Part shown: positions 12,081 through 14,767 of the stretch, piece by piece
Numbering within the stretch: position 1 is the first letter of the stretch
Layout: the number at the start of each line of letters is the position of its first letter
Origin: an uncultured bacterium
Lineage (GTDB): Bacteria > Gemmatimonadota > Gemmatimonadetes > Longimicrobiales > RSA9
Direction: 5' to 3'
DNA: 14,767 bases
Assembly: GCA_937889645.1 (NCBI GenBank)
Contig: CALBZE010000118.1
Coordinates: 1-14,767, forward strand
Position numbers and translations under genes: made by a program
Notes under the pieces: generated by a model
What the model was told of the DNA's origin: nothing
Seen by the model: the letters and a program-made list of their open reading frames with translations, nothing else
Database searches by the model: none

Positions 12081-12611
12081 TCAGAACTTCCCTTCGCGCC
12101 TTGCGATCGAGACCTGCCGCTCGATCTCCTCGGCGACGCGGCGGTGGATGGTGAGGATGGCGATCGGGGTGCCGAGCACGGCCAGCGCGAGCACGGCGGC
12201 CATGTAGGGCTTCGGGTCGGAGCCGAGCGCGGCCCGGTAGATGGCGTACTGGATCACGCAGAAGAGCAGCGTGAGGTGCAGGAGCGTCGGCTCGAGACTT
12301 TCCTTCAGCGTCTGCACCACGATGCGGCGATGCTCCGGCGGTAGCCGGAGGAAGTTGTCCTTGTCCGGCACGTTGAGCCACTTCGGGTGCCGGGCCGCGA
12401 AGCGGACGGTGCCGTGGACGAAGAGGATGAGCAGGACCGCGATGACGGGGAGCGCGAACCAGGAGACCAGCGTGGTGTCGCTCCAGCGGTCGACCTCGCC
12501 GCCGGCGCCGAAGTGGACGGGGATGCGCTCCGGGAGGTGCGGCCAGGCGAGGCCGCTCCCGACGAAGAGGAGCAAGAGGAGAAGGAAATTGAGCGTCCGT
12601 GCGGTTCTCAT
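12081..12611 (-). CDS. DUF1648 domain membrane protein
   Basis: A 176-residue integral membrane protein. The DUF1648 signature AWPHLPERIPVHFGAGGEV, then DRW (22-42), directly follows the first hydrophobic segment (7-22), as in SdpI-like immunity and related proteins. Three further hydrophobic segments lie at about 48-66, 108-128 and 136-154. The C-terminus is charged and cytoplasmic-looking. It lacks the full length of SdpI, and no toxin gene is nearby, so an immunity role is not supported. The start at 12611 is chosen because a GGAGGG-containing purine run lies directly upstream on the minus strand; an ATG at 12701 would add a non-family Arg-rich leader overlapping the ABC gene start. It is divergent from the ABC exporter, with 88 bp between start codons. 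Confidence 0.8.
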   Translation of the reverse strand: MRTARTLNFLLLLLLFVGSGLAWPHLPERIPVHFGAGGEVDRWSDTTLVSWFALPVIAVLLILFVHGTVRFAARHPKWLNVPDKDNFLRLPPEHRRIVVQTLKESLEPTLLHLTLLFCVIQYAIYRAALGSDPKPYMAAVLALAVLGTPIAILTIHRRVAEEIERQVSIARREGKF

Positions 12612-12684
12612 GTCCCTCCCTTCCTTGCGCGTCGTCGCGATCCGGACCCGCCTCACCGGGCCGGGGTAGCACCCTCTCCCGGAA

Positions 12685-12690
12685 TTTAAT
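12685..12690 (+). promoter_or_regulatory. Candidate -10 box of the ABC exporter gene
   Basis: TTTAAT, one of the few AT-rich hexamers in the region, lies 9 nt before the ATG at 12700. If used, transcription would begin within a few nucleotides of the start codon. This agrees with the absence of any Shine-Dalgarno upstream of that ATG. No good -35 is visible. Confidence 0.35.
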
Positions 12691-12699
12691 CGAACCCCC

Positions 12700-14538
12700 A
12701 TGACCGAAAAAAGACGGATCCAGTTCTCGACCGCGTGGCGCGAGGCGCGTCAGCTCGCGTGGGAGCACCGGCGGCACCTGGCGATCGGCTTCGTGCTCAT
12801 GCTGATCGGCCGGGTCGCGGGGCTGGTGCTGCCGCTGAGCCCCCAATTCCTGATCGACGACGTGATCGGCAAGGGCCGCACCGACCTTCTGCTCCCGCTC
12901 GCGGGGGTCGTGGCGGGCGCGACGTTGCTGCAGGGGCTCACGACGTTCGCGCTATCGCAGGTCGTCAGTATCGCGGGTCAGCGCGCGATCGCAGAGATGC
13001 GCAAGGACGTGCAGGCGCACCTGCTGCGGCTTCCGGTCCGCTACTTCGACAGCACGCAGACGGGCGTGCTGATCTCGCGGGTCATGCGGGACGCCGAGGG
13101 GGTGCGCAACCTCGTCGGGACGGGGGTGCTGCAGCTGGTCGGCGGGATCGTGACCGCGCTGCTGTCCGTCGCCTACCTCTTCTACGTCCACTGGCGGCTC
13201 ACGCTCTTCATGCTCGTGGTGCTGGGTGGCTTCGCGGGGATGATGGCATACGCGTTCAAGCGGCTGCGTCCGATCTTCCGGGAGCGGAACCAGATCGAGT
13301 CCGAGGTGACGGGCCGGCTGGGCGAGTCGCTGGGCGGGATCCGGACGGTGAAGGTCTACACGGCGGAGCGTCGGGAGCGGCTCGTCTTCGCGCGGGGGGT
13401 GCACCGGCTGTTCAGGAACATCGCGAGCACGATCACGGGGACGTCGCTCGTCTCGTCGCTCTCGGCGGTGATCCTGGGGCTGATCGGCGTGATCACGACG
13501 CTGATCGGCGGCCGGGCGATCCTGGCCGGGGAGATGACGATCGGGCAGTACATGAGCTACGTCGCCTTCGTGGGGCTGATGCTGATGCCGCTGGTGCAGA
13601 TCGGCTCGATCGGCACGCAGATCACGGAGGCGTTCGCGGGGCTGGACCGGATCCGCGAGCTGCGTCGCATGGCGACGGAGGACGAGGACGACGCAGCGCG
13701 GGAGCCGGTGGGCGAGGTGCGGGGCGACGTCGTCTTCGAGGACGTGCACTTCGCCTACGAGGGCGGCGAGCCGGTGCTGAACGGGATCAGCTTCCACGCG
13801 CCCGCGGGCTCGACGACCGCGCTGGTCGGCTCGAGCGGCTCGGGGAAGAGCACGACGATCGGGCTGGTCATGGCGTTCTACCGCCCGACCAAGGGTCGGA
13901 TCCTGGTCGACGGCCGGGACCTGGCGACGCTGCGGCTTCGGGACTACCGGGCGAAGCTGGGTGCGGTCATGCAGGACAACTTCCTGTTCGATGGCACGAT
14001 CCGCGAGAACATCGCGTTCGGCAAGCCGGGCGCGACGGACGAGGAGATCTGGGCGGCGGCCCGCGTCGCCCACTGCGACGAGTTCATCGAGCGCTTCGAG
14101 CACGGGCTGGACACGATCGTCGGCGAGCGGGGCGTGAAGCTCTCGGGCGGGCAGCGGCAGCGCGTGGCGATCGCGCGCGCGATCCTCGCGGACCCGAGCA
14201 TCCTGATCCTGGACGAGGCGACGTCGAGTCTGGACAGCGAGAGCGAGGCGTTGATCCAGGACGGGCTGCGCGCGCTGCGGCAGGGGCGGACGACCTTCGT
14301 CATCGCTCACCGGCTCTCGACGATTCGCAACGCCGATCAGATCCTGGTCCTCGAGGGGGGCGAGATCGTCGAGCGCGGCCGGCACGAGGAGCTGCTCGCC
14401 CTCGGCGGGCGTTACAAGGAGCTGTACGACCGGCAGCACCGGATCGAATCGGACCTCTTCATCAATCCGGGCGAGGACTTCACGCCGGAGCCCGAGCGGG
14501 TCGTGATCCCGTCGGGGAGGCAGGCGGCGGGGGGGTAG
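12700..14538 (+). CDS. ABC exporter half-transporter (fused permease and ATPase)
   Basis: A 612-residue ABC transporter of the MsbA/MDR type, with a membrane domain (about 25-320, six hydrophobic segments) fused to an ATPase domain (about 340-580). The ATPase motifs are all intact: Walker A GSSGSGKST (377-385), Q-loop Q425, signature LSGGQ (481-485), Walker B ILILDE (501-506) and H-loop His537. Intracellular-loop sequence YFDSTQTGVLISRVMRD (115-131) is typical of this class. Such half-transporters work as dimers and export lipids, peptides or drugs; the substrate cannot be read from sequence. There is no adjacent partner half-transporter, so a homodimer is likely. The C-terminal tail beyond 580 (DLFINPGEDF and a Pro/Glu stretch) is outside the fold. 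The start has no Shine-Dalgarno and may be read from a nearly leaderless mRNA. Confidence 0.95.
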   Translation: MTEKRRIQFSTAWREARQLAWEHRRHLAIGFVLMLIGRVAGLVLPLSPQFLIDDVIGKGRTDLLLPLAGVVAGATLLQGLTTFALSQVVSIAGQRAIAEMRKDVQAHLLRLPVRYFDSTQTGVLISRVMRDAEGVRNLVGTGVLQLVGGIVTALLSVAYLFYVHWRLTLFMLVVLGGFAGMMAYAFKRLRPIFRERNQIESEVTGRLGESLGGIRTVKVYTAERRERLVFARGVHRLFRNIASTITGTSLVSSLSAVILGLIGVITTLIGGRAILAGEMTIGQYMSYVAFVGLMLMPLVQIGSIGTQITEAFAGLDRIRELRRMATEDEDDAAREPVGEVRGDVVFEDVHFAYEGGEPVLNGISFHAPAGSTTALVGSSGSGKSTTIGLVMAFYRPTKGRILVDGRDLATLRLRDYRAKLGAVMQDNFLFDGTIRENIAFGKPGATDEEIWAAARVAHCDEFIERFEHGLDTIVGERGVKLSGGQRQRVAIARAILADPSILILDEATSSLDSESEALIQDGLRALRQGRTTFVIAHRLSTIRNADQILVLEGGEIVERGRHEELLALGGRYKELYDRQHRIESDLFINPGEDFTPEPERVVIPSGRQAAGG

Positions 14539-14558
14539 GCCGCCGCGCCCCCTCGTTG

Positions 14559-14618
14559 CCCCGCGTTCGGGGTGCCAAAAGGGAGGGGGCCGGGAGCCGC
14601 CAACCTGCCACGGCCCCC
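14559..14618 (+). terminator. Two hairpins after the ABC gene
   Basis: A 5-bp hairpin CCCCG/CGGGG (14559-14563/14568-14572, 4-nt loop) is followed by an 8-bp inverted repeat GGGGGCCG/CGGCCCCC (14585-14592/14611-14618, 18-nt loop). There is no T tract, so a role in ending the ABC transcript is only a guess. Confidence 0.3.
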
Positions 14619-14648
14619 GGCCTCTCGGTGGGAAGGGGTAAGAAGAGA

Positions 14649-14767
14649 ATGATGCGGTATTCGATCTCGAGCGGCGCCCGAAGGCGCCGGATCTCCGAGT
14701 TCGGCGCGCCGGACCGGGCGGTGGTGCCGCCCGGCGGCGCCGTGCTCCCGGTCCGCGTCTGGCAGCC
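14649..14767 (+). CDS. Possible start of a gene cut by the window edge
   Basis: An open frame from ATG 14649 (a second in-frame ATG is at 14652) runs to the window end and gives 39 residues beginning MMRYSISSGARRRRISEFGA. A purine-rich GGAAGGGG (14631-14638) lies 10 nt upstream, and AAGAGA lies next to the ATG. It follows the ABC gene by 110 bp. I do not recognise the sequence; the middle is Arg-rich and the rest Pro/Gly/Val-rich. It may be the N-terminus of a hypothetical protein or a chance frame. Confidence 0.4.
   Translation, partial: MMRYSISSGARRRRISEFGAPDRAVVPPGGAVLPVRVWQ

Noticed and set aside
12952..14439. Long open frame antisense to the ABC exporter
   Set aside because: The opposite strand carries all ABC motifs, and this product has only charged low-complexity sequence.
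8033..14538. A combined drug-resistance or toxin-immunity system linking the tipA-like regulator, the DUF1648 protein and the ABC exporter
   Set aside because: The genes have separate promoters, terminators and orientations, no toxin gene is present, and DUF1648 and ABC exporters are common. Nothing beyond proximity connects them.

Overview
The window is about 14.8 kb of very GC-rich bacterial DNA (roughly 70% G+C by eye), with compact genes and repetitive GC-rich spacers. The gene content and protein style suggest a Gemmatimonadota-like or similar high-GC environmental bacterium. No rRNA or phylogenetic computation supports this, so the assignment is a guess. I see no tRNA, rRNA, CRISPR array, transposase or phage gene.

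Layout from left to right. 1-244 holds strong hairpins and a 4x22-bp tandem repeat. 245-706 (+) is a YbhB/YbcL-type PEBP protein. It converges on an MFS exporter at 1050-2261 (-), whose coding sequence visibly continues upstream of its first ATG. Diverging from the exporter is a translation pair, rpsU (bS21, 2677-2871) and def (peptide deformylase, 2900-3412), with a long stem-loop in the rpsU leader. 3739-3939 is a 66-residue YdeI/OmpD-associated-like remnant that appears internally deleted. 4081-4611 is an exported molybdopterin-binding-fold protein. 5069-6034 is rlmA, a 23S rRNA guanine-N1 methyltransferase carrying a repeat-encoded insertion. 6334-7920 is a soluble tandem-PAS histidine kinase with no response regulator nearby. 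8033-9091 is an unrecognised zinc-ribbon/membrane protein. 9294-10064 is a TipAL-type MerR regulator with a textbook 19-bp-spacer operator/promoter. 10257-11963 is a two-TM potassium channel with tandem RCK domains. 12081-12611 (-) is a DUF1648 membrane protein. 12700-14538 (+) is an ABC exporter half-transporter. A possible gene start runs off the right edge at 14649.

The genes are mostly single transcription units. The only convincing operon is rpsU-def, which links ribosome assembly to nascent-chain maturation; rlmA nearby is a third translation-related gene. The MFS pump, TipA-like regulator and ABC exporter could all take part in coping with drugs or small molecules, but nothing in the sequence ties them into one circuit.

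I did not find a clear new multi-gene system. The most interesting signals are local. The merR gene looks leaderless and autoregulated, with a possible internal start that would yield a free TipAS domain, as in Streptomyces tipA, yet it has no cysteine. A lower-GC tract at 4767-4939 is built from four copies of a GTGCAGTT word in inverted and direct arrangements. The stretch 3941-6290 is unusually rich in short tandem repeats, one of which is inside rlmA. The rpsU leader hairpin and the internally deleted YdeI gene also deserve a second look.
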